Part shown: piece after piece, positions 47,882-58,296 of the stretch
How positions within the stretch are numbered: the stretch's first letter is position 1
How the letters are laid out: every line of letters starts with the position of its first letter
Assembly: GCA_963791295.1 (NCBI GenBank)
Contig: CAWBRY010000001.1
Location: 1,798,001 to 1,862,000 of the forward strand
DNA: 64,000 nucleotides
DNA from: CAWBRY01 sp963791295
Lineage (GTDB): Bacteria > Bacteroidota > Bacteroidia > Chitinophagales > Chitinophagaceae
Direction of reading: 5' to 3'
The notes under the pieces: model-generated
Told to the model about the DNA's origin: nothing
Databases searched by the model: none
The model's input: only the letters and a program-made list of their open reading frames with translations
Translations under genes and position numbers: made by a program

Positions 47882-49454
47882 TTATTTATATTCTCCAAAG
47901 ACCTCTCTCAACGTGTCCGCTATTTCACCCAGTGTGCAGTTATTCTCGACCGCCTCCAGCACCGTTGGCATGATGTTCTCATCGGCAGACGCCTTGTCAT
48001 TCAGCGATTGAAGGATATTGTCACATTTGGCAGGATTGCGACGTTGTCTTAATGAATTCAGTTTTTCTATTTGGACCTGGCGGATGGAGTCATCAACGCG
48101 AAACAGAGGAACTGTCAATTGATCCTCTTCCTGGAATTTATTGACACCAACGATAATTTTTTCTTTTGACTCTATGTTCCTTTGATATTCATAAGCGCTT
48201 CTGGCTATTTCATTCTGAATGAAACCTTGTTCAATCGCAGACACACTGCCACCCATAGCATCAATTTTTTCGATCAATTGCCAGGCCGCCGATTCCAGGT
48301 CATTGGTAAGTGACTCCAGAAAATAGGAACCTGCCAGCGGATCCACAGTATCCGCCACGCCACTTTCGAATGCAACAATTTGTTGAGTGCGCAATGCAGT
48401 TCGGGCAGCATCTTCGGTAGGCAGGCTTAAGGCCTCATCATAGCCATTGGTATGCAAGGATTGAGTTCCACCAAGCACCGCAGCCAGTGTTTGAATAGTA
48501 ACTCTGGAAATATTATTGAGAGGTTGTTGCGCCGTGAGCGTACTTCCGCCTGTCTGCGAATGAAACCGTAGCATCATTGCTTTTGGATCTTTGCTCCTAA
48601 TGCCTTCATGATCTTTGCCCACATTCTTCTGGCCGCACGGAATTTTGCCGCCTCCTCGAATAAATTATTATGAGCATTAAAAAAGAAGGAGAGACGCTTC
48701 CCAAACATATCAATGTCCAGTCCCTTTTCAAGCGCCGACTTTACATAGGCTTTACCATTACTTAATGTAAATGCAATTTCCTGCACGGCTGTGCTGCCTG
48801 CTTCCCGAATATGATAGCCGGAAATAGAGATCGTATTCCACTTTCGGCATTTCCTGGCTGCACCAATCGAAAATATCTGTGACGATGCGCATGGAACGAC
48901 CAGGAGGATATATATATGTACCTCTCGCAGCATATTCTTTCAAAATATCATTCTGAATGGTACCATTGATCTTTTTCAAGTCTGTGCCTTGTCTCCTGGC
49001 GATGCGGCGTATAAGGCTAATAGTATAAATGCCGTCGCATTGATCGTCATAGAAGTGGAAACCTCTTCCAGGTTGATCCCCTTAAAAAAGTTTCCATGTC
49101 TTCTATACTGTCGATCGCGACCCCTGCCTTTCCCACTTCGCCTTCCGCCAATGAGATGATCACTATCATATCCGATCTGTGTGGGCAGATCGAAGGCGAC
49201 ACTCAGCCCATTCACACCATGACTTAATAAATAATGGTATCGTTTATTGCTTTCTTCAGCAGTAGAGAATCCGGCATACTGGCGCATGGTCCAGAGCTTA
49301 CCGCGGTACATGTCTGCCTGTATACCTCTTGTAAATGGAAAATTTCCTGGAAGTTCCTCCAGTTGAGCATTCGGCGATGAAAGATCAGCTAGCTGGTATA
49401 AATTGGTTTGATTTCAATTCCACTCTCCGTTGATCGTTTAGTCTTTTCATCCAT
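47882..49454 (-). CDS. Methylmalonyl-CoA mutase large-subunit-type protein (catalytic domain only)
   Basis: The start MDEKTKRSTESGIEIKPIYT leads to IQADMYRGKLWTMRQYAGFS and TAEESNKRYHYLLSHGVNGL-like substrate-channel sequence, then SVAFDLPTQIGYDSDH, SMTINATAFILLALYA, ISGYHIREAGSTAVQEIAFT, MMLRFHSQTGGSTLTAQQPL and TQSLHTNGYDEALSLPTEDA. The Tyr in RQYAGF is the residue typical of methylmalonyl-CoA mutase (isobutyryl-type mutases have Phe, hydroxyisobutyryl-type Ile). The ~524 residues lack the C-terminal cobalamin-binding domain (DxHxxG), so a separate small subunit is required; none is in the window. It catalyses the B12-dependent carbon rearrangement with succinyl-CoA. Several one-base errors split it. 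Confidence 0.85.
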
Positions 49455-49492
49455 CGTTCGGAATTTAGCGTCGTCACCCGGCTTGAGGTGGA

Positions 49493-50000
49493 CTATTTCA
49501 TTAATTTCTTGGCTTCAAAATTCAATGCTTCTAATACAACGGTGTGAAGAGCTCCTTTTTTTTGTGACATCACATATTCCATAAGCGCTTATTCAGATCC
49601 AGGCCTGATGCTTCCGCTGGAAGTGTTGAAGCAACCTGGTTAATGATATGCATGTTCTGATCCTTCAGACTTCGAACTGCTTCCCAGCTTATCGGACTTA
49701 CATAGATTTGTTGCGTCGCGTTGTAATCAAATTCCTGCTTAATGCTTTCCAGAAGCAAAAGCTGCATTTCCCTCCCATTCATTCCCGGTTGATTGGCCCG
49801 GCTGACCAGATTGGGAAGAGCGATCCTTTCAGCAAGCATCACCAGGCGCTCATAAGCCTGAATTGTAGAGGCCGGGTGGTATAAGTGTCATCATTGACAC
49901 TTTCGGTTTTTTCGAAGGTCATTGACAATATATAAAGTATAAAAAGAGATCAGCATGAGCGATCACGGCAACGAAGAGACAAGATCGTGTTTAAATCCAT
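49493..50000 (-). CDS. DUF7935 family membrane-anchored protein
   Basis: The ATG at 50000 (MDLNTILSL) begins a short hydrophobic N-terminus broken by two indels. The conserved part reads YERLVMLAERIALPNLVSRA, MQLLLLESIKQEFDYNATQQ, IYVSPISWEAVRSLKDQNM and AEASGLDLNKRL, then after a shift LLEYVMSQKKGALHTVVLEA. This is the pattern of DUF7935, a Bacteroidota family of about 170 residues with one N-terminal helix. It precedes the mutase gene by 38 bases on the same strand, a neighbourhood that may be functional. Activity unknown. Confidence 0.65.
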
Positions 50001-50073
50001 AGGAAAAGTATTTACTCCGGAGAACTCCTCCGGTAGTGTTGCGAAGATGGCCAACATTGACTATTTTTGCCTT

Positions 50074-50415
50074 ATGGAAAAGTTTCAAAAATCCGTGGAC
50101 GTGACGCCAGGTGCAATGTTTGAAATCAAGAAGTTGATGAAAGATCGCAGGTTCTGATCAGACCAAAGCGTTGAGGATTGGCGTGAAGGGAGGCGGTTGC
50201 TCCGGAATGACCTATACCTTAGGGTTTGATAAAATCGGGCAAAGATGACATGGAATTTGAGATCGAAGGAATCTCCTGTCTCATGAACAAATCCCACGAG
50301 ATTTATCTATTCGGGATGGTCATAGATTGGGAAAACGGCCTTAATAACCGAGGATTTACCTATAAAACCCGAATGCAGCACCACCTGTGGCTGCGGCACG
50401 AGCTTTGGAATTTAA
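50074..50415 (+). CDS. IscA/HesB-family iron-sulfur cluster assembly protein
   Basis: The ATG at 50074 starts MEKFQKSVDVTPGAMFEIKK. After corrections the core reads LRIGVKGGGCSGMTYTLGF, MEFEIEGISCLMNKSHEIYL-like metal-proximal strand, DWENGLNNRGFTYKNPNA and a C-terminal TCGCGTSFGI. The three cysteines (GGCSG and CGCG) that bind the Fe-S cluster are all present. The length is about 113 residues. It acts as an A-type carrier for cluster delivery. Its TAA shares the palindrome TTAA with the stop codon of convergent secDF. Confidence 0.9.
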
Positions 50416-53400
50416 CCCTCCTGTTCAATTTTCACTTGCAGTTTCTTCTTGTCCCTGGCATCCTGAGCAGCTGATTTTCCTAATGGCCTTTTGCCTCCAA
50501 GGTCGACAAGGATCGGAGCAGCGACAAAAATGGAAGAATAGGTACCGGTGATCACCCCGATCAGCATGGCAAATGCAAAGCCTTTGGTGACTTCGCCACC
50601 CACCAGGAAAAGAATCAGGATGGTGAGGAACACGGTAAGTGAGGTCATCACCGTTCGACTCAAGGTTTCGTTGATAGCACGGTTGATCACTTCGCCGCGG
50701 GGAGCAGTCGGCATGAGCCGGCTGTCTTCCCTGATACGGTCAAATACAATAACCGTATCATTCATCGAAAACCCAATAACGGTCAGGATCGCTGCGATAA
50801 AGTGCTGGTCGATTTCCAGTGGGAATCCGAGACAATATCACGCGCAAAAGAAAATACGATCAGCGTCACAAACACGTCGTGGAGCAATGCCACGATTGTT
50901 CCCAGGGAATATCGCCAATCGCGGAACCGGATAAATATATAGAGGAAGATGGCAAGCAGACCAAAGACGATGGCCTTGATCGCTCCCGCTTTCAGGTCAT
51001 CAGAAATTGTTGGCAATACCTTTTTGATTCTGGGCCAGGTATTTATCCTGTTTGAATTCATTAAAAGTAATACTTGGCGGTAAATGACTTCTTCAATCCT
51101 TCCAACAATTTAACTTCTACTAACGAATCTGCTTCAGGTCTCGTATCATTGATCAGATAGGAGGTGGTGATATCAAGTCTGGAATTATCTCCAACTGTTT
51201 TGATAACTGCATTTCTGCCCAAGGCAACTTTCAGATCATCCCTGACTTTTTCAACGTTTACCGCCTTGTCAAACTGAACGGTAAAACTGCGGCCTCCTTT
51301 AAATTCAACGCCTTCATCAAATCCATTGAAAAAAGAAGCGATTCCCAAGCCTAAGAGACCACAAAAGAAATCACATAGGCAATTTTCCTGATATTCAATG
51401 AATTTGAATTTGGCATGCTTGAAAATGCGGCGCGATACTCCTGTAAAATATTCAAGATGCTTTTTCTTATTGGTAAACAATTCAGATACCCAACGGCTCA
51501 CCAGGATCCCGCAAAACAGTGAAAGCAGGATACCAATGATCTGTGTAGTTGCGAATCCTTTCACAGGGCCCAACCCAAAATAAAAAAGATGATGGCAGTG
51601 AGGATCGTCGTTACGTGTGCATCGAGCACCGGTGGTAACGATCGCTTATATCCTTCATTGATCGCCGGGATATATCCCTTTGCCTTTCGAAAGTTCTTCT
51701 TTGATCCTTTCATAAATAATTACGTTCGTATCAACGGCCATACCGATCGTCAGTACAAGACCGGCAATACCCGGGGCTGTAAGAGTGGCGCCCAAGCCCG
51801 ACAATACGCCAACGGTAAAAAGCAGGTTTAGGATCAGCGCAATATTTGCGATCACATCCGCTGGTATTATAATATACCAGCATCAACACGAAGATCACAA
51901 TGAATGAAATGAGGAAGGCCATCGTATCCTCCCTGGATCGCTTGCTTCCCGAGAGTAGGTCCTACCTGTTGTTCCTGAACAATCTTCGCAGGAGCGGCAA
52001 GTTTACCGGCTTTCAGGATGTTGGCAAGGTCAAGCGCTTCTTCCTGCGTATAGGTTCCCTGTGATCGTTGACCTCCCACCCGTAATGGCACTGATAACAT
52101 TCGGTGAGGAGTAGACAATATTATCCAAGAACGATCGCAATCGGCTTATTGATGATTATCGCCCGTCATCTTGGCCCAAATGGTCGATCCGAAATTCTTC
52201 ATGTTCATGATGATCTCGAGCTTACCAAACTGGTCATAGTCGACACCGGCATCAGAAATCGCATCTCCTTCCAACTTTGCTTTGGCGCGGCCGTAAGTCT
52301 TTAGGGCGTATAAGGGAACCCTGTTTTCCAGTTTATTATTCTTATTCCTGGCGGGAATACCATAAGCGAAAACGGCGTCGCTTGGGAAAATTAGACGAAA
52401 GGTCATTTAAGAAAGCCTCGAACCAGCGCAGTGTCTTTTATAGCCACGTTCCAATGGCTGCAGGATAAAAGATCTTTCCTGCCTCATCGCGGCTGGGCGT
52501 CATAAATTGGATATACTTATCAAGCGTGGTGCCTACTGTCGAAGGTAGTTGCACCGGTGCAGGTCTTGCCCGTATCCCTGTCGGGTTGATCAATTCCCAA
52601 TTGTTCCGAAAGTCTTCTTTTACCGGTATCCTTTTTTGCAGTGGCAGGTATATTGGTATTCTAGTAGTTGATTCGACTGCTGGTATCAATTTTGGTTGTA
52701 TCCTTTACTGCGGTACGTGTCATTTTTTGCAACGCTCGCACCCATCTTCACTGCAAAAGCATCAATGGCTTTTTGCCAGCCATTGGCATAGTTAGGATCC
52801 TCCAGTGTATAAACTTCCCAGAATTGAAGGTTGGCCGTAGATTGAAGAATTTTTCTAACCCTGTCCTTATCCTGCACCCCCGGCAATTCGACATTGATAA
52901 TCGCCTTATCACGATTCGGGATTGATATTCGGCTGAGCCACTCCGAACTGGTCGATACGCGTGCGCAGAACTCTGAACGTCCTGTCAAATGCGTCCCTGG
53001 CTTCCGTCGCGGATATAGCTTTCTACCTGGCTATCAGAAGATTTTACATTGATCTTATTCGAACTCGCGCCTGCAAACAAAGAAGCCAGCGGGCGAGTCT
53101 TTTCAAGTTTTCGATATTCTTCAATAAAAAGGGTGATAAAATCGGCATTGCTATTTGCTTTGCGCCGATTCGCATTGGTCAGTGCCGCTAAGAAAGTTAG
53201 GGTCTTTAGAATTGTTGGCAAGTGACGCGAAGCAATCCGGTCATTTCTACTTCCAGGGTAACGTTCATACCTCCCTGAAGATCGAGTCCAAGATTTAGTT
53301 CTTCTTCCTTTGCCTTTTGATAACTAACCGGCCCGGTAAAACTATAGGTGATGGTTACATCCTTGGTGCTATCCAGCAAGCGCTTCAGCCGTTCCTGGTA

Positions 53401-53613
53401 AACCCGGTCAATGATTTCCTGGTAAACGGCCTGGGAATCTTTGTTGCCTGGATATTTGTCAAGGGCGGAAGGATAATTAACCCTGACAAAGCTCTTGGCC
53501 CGGGCGCTCATTTTTTTCTCATGGCTCTTGACGAACCAGGTAAATGACAATTGATAAAGGGAATAAGCAATGAGCAGGATCGTGAAGAAGCGGACCAGAC
53601 CTTTCAGTTGCAT
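50412..53613 (-). CDS. secDF: Fused protein-export membrane protein SecDF
   Basis: The start MQLKGLVRFFTILLIAYSLY gives TM1, then a long periplasmic region with LNLGLDLQGGMNVTLEVEMT (the SecD D1 motif). SecD membrane blocks appear as GLVLTIGMAVDTNVIIYERI and the SecF half as FKGGRSFTVQFDKAVNVEKV, and FRDWRYSLGTIVALLHDVFV. The end reads MNDTVIVFDRIREDS and PRGEVINRAINETLSRTVMT. About 1067 residues, fitting Bacteroidota SecDF fusions. It uses the proton-motive force to complete Sec export. About twelve one-base errors cut it. yajC, its usual partner, is 2.5 kb away. Confidence 0.95.
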
Positions 53614-53732
53614 AACATTGTTGGATTTACATTTTTATCCCATTCTGCTGGATCCTCGGCAATTTTTTGTTGGTTCGATCGGCTGACCAGGATAACCTGA
53701 AGAAAAGGCTATAGGGATTTTTTTAAAGATTG

Positions 53733-53740
53733 CAAAGATA
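53733..53740 (-). promoter_or_regulatory. -7 box (TATCTTTG) of secDF with -33 TTG
   Basis: TATCTTTG on the minus strand is an exact match, with a TTG 18 bases upstream (about 53759-53761), the classic Bacteroidota spacing. The leader to the secDF ATG is about 115 bases. Confidence 0.6.
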
Positions 53741-53769
53741 GCTTTTTATGGCTAAATTCAATTAATCCA

Positions 53770-53777
53770 TACTTTTG
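53770..53777 (+). promoter_or_regulatory. -7 box (TACTTTTG) of the aminotransferase gene
   Basis: TACTTTTG matches the consensus exactly and lies 46 bases before the aspC-like ATG, back to back with the secDF promoter. Confidence 0.5.
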
Positions 53778-53823
53778 CAGCCCGCTTGCTCTGCCAGCAC
53801 TGCTTTTAACCAAAAAATTCAGC

Positions 53824-55040
53824 ATGATAAATACTTCGGAAATGCAGTTGTCCAGTCCTTTTAGACCGTTTTAATGAACCTGAAACCTTAAAAATGGCCA
53901 AATTGGGCAGGGAACTCAGGGCAAAAGGGATTGATGTGATCGACCTAAGTCTGGGCGAACCGGATTTTGATACCCCTGATCATATAAAAGAAGCGGCAAT
54001 CAAAGCCATTCATGATAATTGGACGTCATTATACTCCGGTTCCTGGTTTCCTGGACCTGCGGGAAGCGGTCTGCACTAAATTCAAAAGGGATAATAATCT
54101 TGACTATAAACCGACAAATATTGTCGTTTCAACAGGCGCAAAACAAAGTCTGGCGAATGCGATATTCGCGCTGGTCGATGAGGAGGATGAAGTGATCATT
54201 CCTACACCATATTGGGTTACCTATAGTGAATTGGTGAAAATGGCCCGGGGCAAAGTGGTGGAAATTCATACCACTCCTGCCGATGGGTTTAAGATCACTC
54301 CGGCAGCAATTGGAAGCCGCTATTACTTCCAGGACAAAAATGTTCCTGTTTTCATCTCCCTGCAATCCCAGCGGTGCTGTTTATACATAAGGAAGAATTG
54401 GAAGCGCTTGGCGGAAGTATTCAAGAAATATCCCGGAATTACGATCATTTCAGATGAGATCTATGAGTATATCAACTTCGTCGGCGACCATCAGAGCATT
54501 GCACAATTTCCGAAGATCTGAAAGACCGGGTGATCATTGTGAATGGATTGAGCAAAGGCTTTGCGATGACGGGATGGAGGCTTGGATATATCGCTGCAAA
54601 TACTGAAATCGCGAAGGCCTGTGAAAAATTGCAGGGACAATTTACAAGCGGCACCAATTCAATCACTCAAAAAGCGGCGGTGGTTGCATTGACTACCGAT
54701 CTGCAGACCATCGATGGAGATGGTGAAAGAATTTACGCGCAGGAGAAAAAAAGTATTGGAGTTGGTAAAGCAAATTCCGGGGATCACCTGCACTGAACCC
54801 GATGGCGCATTTTATATTTTTCCGGATGTAAGTTCTTATTATGGCAAATCAGATGGTGAAATATCTATTTCCAATGCATGCGGATTTCTGCATGTACTTA
54901 TTGAATGTTGCCCACGTTTCTTCGGTGATGGGAGATGCATTTGGAGAGCCTGACTGCGTCCGTTTTTCATTTGCCAACAGCATGGAAAAGATCGAAGAAG
55001 GATTTAGCCGCATCAAGAAGTGCTTGGCCAACTCAAATAG
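53824..55040 (+). CDS. aspC: Class I aminotransferase, aspartate aminotransferase-like
   Basis: The start MINTSEMQLSSPF leads, after shifts, to LKMAKLGRELRAKGIDVIDL, SLGEPDFDTPDHIKEAAIKA, NIVVSTGAKQSLANAIFALV, IIPTPYWVTYSELVKMARGK, TIISDEIYEYINF and the PLP-lysine motif IVNGLSKGFAMTGWRLGYIA. The C-terminal pieces read CTEPDGAFYIFPDVSSYYGK and CVRFSFANSMEKIEEGFSRI, and one last correction gives a TAG at 55038-55040. About 400 residues. It transfers amino groups between aspartate and 2-oxoglutarate or related acids. Six or seven one-base errors occur. coaE converges with it, seven bases apart. Confidence 0.92.
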
Positions 55041-55047
55041 AGCCTTG

Positions 55048-55638
55048 TCATGGCTTGTTTCCTGCCATGAATTGTTGATGTCAGCGCCAGCACCTGCGGG
55101 ATTACCATTTGTTTTTCATCATTGATAACGAGGAAATCGCAACGTTTCATTTTGGTTTCTTCATCCATTTGACGATTAATCCTTTTCATCACTTCTTCTT
55201 TAGTGAGCTTATCTCTTTCCATTACTCTTTTGATTCGAACAGGCAGCGGAGCTGAAACCCCAATCACATGATCCAGCCCTTTATCGGCGCCGCTTTCAAA
55301 AAGCAAAGCAGCTTCTTTGATAATGTATGGAGAAGTTTGTTTGTTCATCCATTCCGCTGCATTCTGAATCGTTTGAGGATGGGTCAGCGAGTTGAGCAGC
55401 GATAATTTATCAGGATCATTGAACACGATATCAGCGAGATATTTCCGGTTCAATACTTCGTTGACATAAACTTCTTCGCCGAAATTTTTTACCATCAATG
55501 CTCTAAGCGCCGGATCACGGTTCATGAGTTGGCGAGTGGCATCATCTGCATAATAACGGGTATCCTTAATATTTCAAATATTTTAGCGACAATGGATTTA
55601 CCGCTACCAATACCTCCGGTGAGACCAATTTTTAGCAT
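55048..55638 (-). CDS. coaE: Dephospho-CoA kinase
   Basis: The ATG at 55638 opens MLKIGLTGGIGSGKSIVAKI with the P-loop GGIGSGKS. After one shift the body reads LMNRDPALRALMVKNFGEEV, FNDPDKLSLLNSLTHPQTIQ, PYIIKEAALLFESGADKGLD and VMERDKLTKEEVMKRINRQM. A final shift gives QQFMAGNKP and a TGA at 55048-55050. The length is about 196 residues. It phosphorylates dephospho-CoA in the last step of CoA synthesis. It is the last gene of a nusB-DUF1573-yajC-coaE operon. Confidence 0.94.
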
Positions 55639-55674
55639 CGGCGATGGAATGCATTGAGGTCAGATTATTTTTTT

Positions 55675-56070
55675 TCAGCCGGTAGCCGCCTTATTCAGCG
55701 CATTTGTCCAATCCATGCTGATGGCAGACTTTTCAATCTTTATATAACTGCCGGGACTAATTTCGATATTGAGAGTTCCATCATCATTCACTTTATTGAT
55801 AGTTCCGTGAATTCCTGCGATCGTGACTATCTTATCTCCTTTGCCCAGGTTCTCAATAAACATTTTTTGATTCTTAGCACTCTTCGCTTGCGGCCTGATA
55901 AAGAACATCCAAAACACCAGGATCATCAATCCCAGAAAGATGAACTGGAAACCACCGAATCCTCCGGAGATGATGATTTGCCATTGGTCGTCGTCGTGCC
56001 TGGCGGCGCACACGATATCAGGAAGAAAAGAGAAACAAAATAGAGTGAGATAAGAAGAAATTGATTTCAT
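55675..56070 (-). CDS. yajC: Preprotein translocase subunit YajC
   Basis: The ORF starts MKSISSYLTLFCFSFLPDIV and has one strong membrane segment, GFQFIFLGLMILVFWMFFIR, followed by RPQAKSAKNQKMFIENLGKG and GDKIVTIAGIHGTINKVNDD, the YajC fold. The 131 residues include a longer N-terminus than usual, so a downstream start is possible. It associates with SecDF in protein export. A one-base error may alter the last few residues, since KAATG* is followed by an A-run. Confidence 0.92.
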   Translation of the reverse strand: MKSISSYLTLFCFSFLPDIVCAARHDDDQWQIIISGGFGGFQFIFLGLMILVFWMFFIRPQAKSAKNQKMFIENLGKGDKIVTIAGIHGTINKVNDDGTLNIEISPGSYIKIEKSAISMDWTNALNKAATG

Positions 56071-56121
56071 GATTGACTAATTTTTAGATGTTCCGATTGA
56101 TATTAAATGATTAATTGAATT

Positions 56122-56571
56122 TTAGTTGGTGATTTCCACGCGGAAAGTAAGGGCTTGAGAGTTGGAAGGTAAGGTATTTGCAGTGACATGCACTTCTTTG
56201 CGGGCTTCTCCGACTGGCTGTCGCTTGCTGTCGAATTTTGCTTTGATCACACCTTCTTCTCCCGGGGCAAAAGCCTTTTGAGGCTTCTCCGCTACAGTGC
56301 ATCCGCAACTGGCTGTAACATCCGTGATCACCAGATTTTTGTCGCCCGTATTTTTGAAGCGGAATGAAACTTCGAGTTCTTTACCCCGTTTGATCTCTCC
56401 CATGTCTCTGAAAGTTGAGTCCAGCCATTCGATGGTAGTAAAATTGGTACAATCTTTCAGCACCTTTTGCTTTTCTTCTTTGGAAATACCATCCGGCCCC
56501 ATCTTCTTGTCATTGCTTTTGCAAGCGATCATGGCAAGGCAGACAAAAAGCAATATGGTGAATCTCTTCAT
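56122..56571 (-). CDS. DUF1573 lipoprotein
   Basis: This intact 149-residue ORF starts MKRFTILLFVCLAMIACKSN with the lipobox MIAC. The DUF1573 domain reads DSTFRDMGEIKRGKELEVSF, FRFKNTGDKNLVITDVTASC and CGCTVAEKPQKAFAPGEEGV, ending in NTLPSNSQALTFRVEITN. The CGCT pair is typical of the family. It is an envelope-anchored beta-sandwich of unknown role, conserved between nusB and yajC in Bacteroidota. Confidence 0.9.
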   Translation of the reverse strand: MKRFTILLFVCLAMIACKSNDKKMGPDGISKEEKQKVLKDCTNFTTIEWLDSTFRDMGEIKRGKELEVSFRFKNTGDKNLVITDVTASCGCTVAEKPQKAFAPGEEGVIKAKFDSKRQPVGEARKEVHVTANTLPSNSQALTFRVEITN

Positions 56572-56591
56572 GGTTTAAATTTGAAGAATTG

Positions 56592-56599
56592 CAAATGTA
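56592..56599 (-). promoter_or_regulatory. -7 box (TACATTTG) upstream of the DUF1573 gene
   Basis: TACATTTG matches the consensus exactly on the minus strand, 20 bases before the DUF1573 ATG and just after the nusB stop, giving the operon an internal promoter. Confidence 0.45.
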
Positions 56600-56621
56600 A
56601 AGTTTTCGCTAATAAGGGGGT

Positions 56622-57590
56622 CTAACTTTTAAGTTTGTCGACCTTTCGATAGTCCACTTTTTGCATCTTGCCCTGATCAACGAGGTCTTTGTGTATATTA
56701 TCGAAAATGCCATTCACAAATTGGCCACTTTGTGCGGTGCTATATTCCTTGGCCAGGTCGATATATTCATTGATGGTGACCTTGGGAGGGATCGTTTCGA
56801 AGTAAAGGAATTCGGCAACTCCCATTTTCATCATGATCATATCCAGTTGAGCGATCCTTTCTGGATCCCAGTTCTTTAGCTTAGGTACGATGAGACTTTG
56901 CAGATGTTCGTTTTTTTCCAATACGGTTTGCAATAAGGATTTGGCAAATAAGTCTTTTTCTGCACTCATCATTTGCCTGAAATTATAGCTTCCCGGTTTT
57001 TGAAGATATCCGACTAATAACTGTACGAGCATTTCGCCATCATCATCCCAATTGGAATAAATATCTTCTACATGGGAAACAAAAACCGTATTGGCCAGCA
57101 AGAGATCATTCAGTATAAATTCAATGATCTTCTTTTCTTCGGATTTTTCGCGTTGGGGCTGGGAAATATATTTTTGATATTCGGCGGTTTCGGTAAGTGT
57201 ATAGTAGATCTTTCGAAGAAGTTCCTGGTCTGCTAGGTGATCGGGTCGAAGGTCATAGAATTGCTCTTTGAGCACTTCATCTTCCAGCACTTTTTCAATT
57301 AATTCATTTTCGGCAATCTTAGCATTCACATTCAGATCGGATGCATTCGGCAGGTGTTTGCCTGCCCGCTGTGACGAGTCTTTCTTGGCGTAGCGGGTCA
57401 GCTTCGACCAGGAAATAAAGGAGGTATATAAATAAGGAGCGGGTCTGATCAAAATGTTGCTGCAGAAGCTTTTTTGGCACTCCTGTCAACCTCCCGTCCG
57501 TGGGGGAGGAGTATTGGTTTCGTTTTCTAATGTGGAGACAGTGTACAGGGTTTGCATCACTTTCACCCGGATATTTCTTCTGCTGATCAT
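56622..57590 (-). CDS. nusB: Transcription antitermination factor NusB (long Bacteroidota form)
   Basis: The ATG at 57590 starts MISRRNIRVKVMQTLYTVST, the classic NusB opening; a shift near 57495 joins it to KLLQQHFDQTRSLFIYLLYF and then to ADQELLRKIYYTLTETAEYQ. The C-terminal NusB domain reads LKNWDPERIAQLDMIMMKMG, FETIPPKVTINEYIDLAKEY and FVNGIFDNIHKDLVDQGKMQ. The ~322 residues are about twice the size of the enterobacterial protein, normal in Bacteroidota. It binds boxA RNA with S10 and supports rRNA transcription. A second indel lies near 57400. Confidence 0.93.
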
Positions 57591-57915
57591 TGCCCAAGAA
57601 CTAATTCAGGGAGTGAAGATAGGAGTTTTGATTTGTGTGGGAGGAATGTTGGAAGTCATATTATTATCATTAGAAGGACCATGAAGTAGAGATCCTGCAG
57701 AAACTCGAATAGCACAGGAAGCCTTAGTCGGTTGAAGATGAAAATATGACACGAGGACTGTAAAATTTGCTGAGAAATACCGCGTGGAAGTGCATCGGGT
57801 TAACAATTCTGAAATTTTTTCCGCTTTGCGCTTGATGGCACGTAATTCGTCGTACCTTCGCCGTCCCAAAATCTCATGGGACAATTCAATTCAAAATCAA
57901 AAAATCAATACAACT
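57591..57915. other. Intergenic region between nusB and groES, no gene seen
   Basis: This 325-base gap separates the divergent nusB and groES genes. Open frames in it show no coding pattern I can recognise. It holds the groES promoter candidate at 57832-57860. I found no CIRCE element (TTAGCACTC and its inverse) here. Confidence 0.5.
57832..57860 (+). promoter_or_regulatory. Putative groESL promoter (TTG, 18 bases, TACCTTCG)
   Basis: TTG at 57832-57834 and TACCTTCG at 57853-57860 are spaced by 18 bases, the Bacteroidota -33/-7 arrangement, with one mismatch in the -7 box. The groES ATG follows 55 bases later. Confidence 0.45.
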
Positions 57916-58198
57916 ATGGCTAAAAAAGTAAATGTTACCCCTCTCCATGACAGGGTGATTGTAAAAGCAGCTGCTGCAGAAGAAAAAACTGCAGGAGGCA
58001 TCATCATCCCAGATACAGCCAAAGAAAACCACAGACGCGGGATCGTCATCGCCGCAGGTCCGGGAAAAAAGGATGAACCGGTAACTGTGAAAGTTGGTAA
58101 TACTGTTCTTTATGGCAAATATGCCGGAACAGAGATCCAGATCGAAGGTGAAGATTATCTGATCATGAGAGAATCAGATATTCTTGCGATCGTATTAA
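57916..58198 (+). CDS. groES: Co-chaperonin GroES
   Basis: The ATG at 57916 starts MAKKVNVTPLHDRVIVKAAA, followed by EEKTAGGIIIPDTAKENHRR, the roof segment GIVIAAGPGKKDEPVTVKVG and VLYGKYAGTEIQIEGEDYLI. The end MRESDILAIV needs one extra base removed (58191-58196) to reach the TAA at 58196-58198; the corrected length is 93 residues. GroES caps the GroEL ring. groEL follows 98 bases downstream. Confidence 0.96.
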
Positions 58199-58296
58199 TC
58201 ATAGTTGTCAGCAGGTCCATGTTTCATCCGGAAATGATTGTTAGCCTGGCTCATTCCAATAACCAAATCATAAAACAATTTCAAATACTAATAATT

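Noticed and set aside
57591..57915. A minus-strand open frame (about 92 codons) upstream of nusB
   Set aside because: Its translation has no recognisable pattern and it overlaps the groES promoter region; it is most likely chance.
57591..57915. A CIRCE heat-shock operator before groESL
   Set aside because: No TTAGCACTC / GAGTGCTAA pair or near copy is visible upstream of groES.
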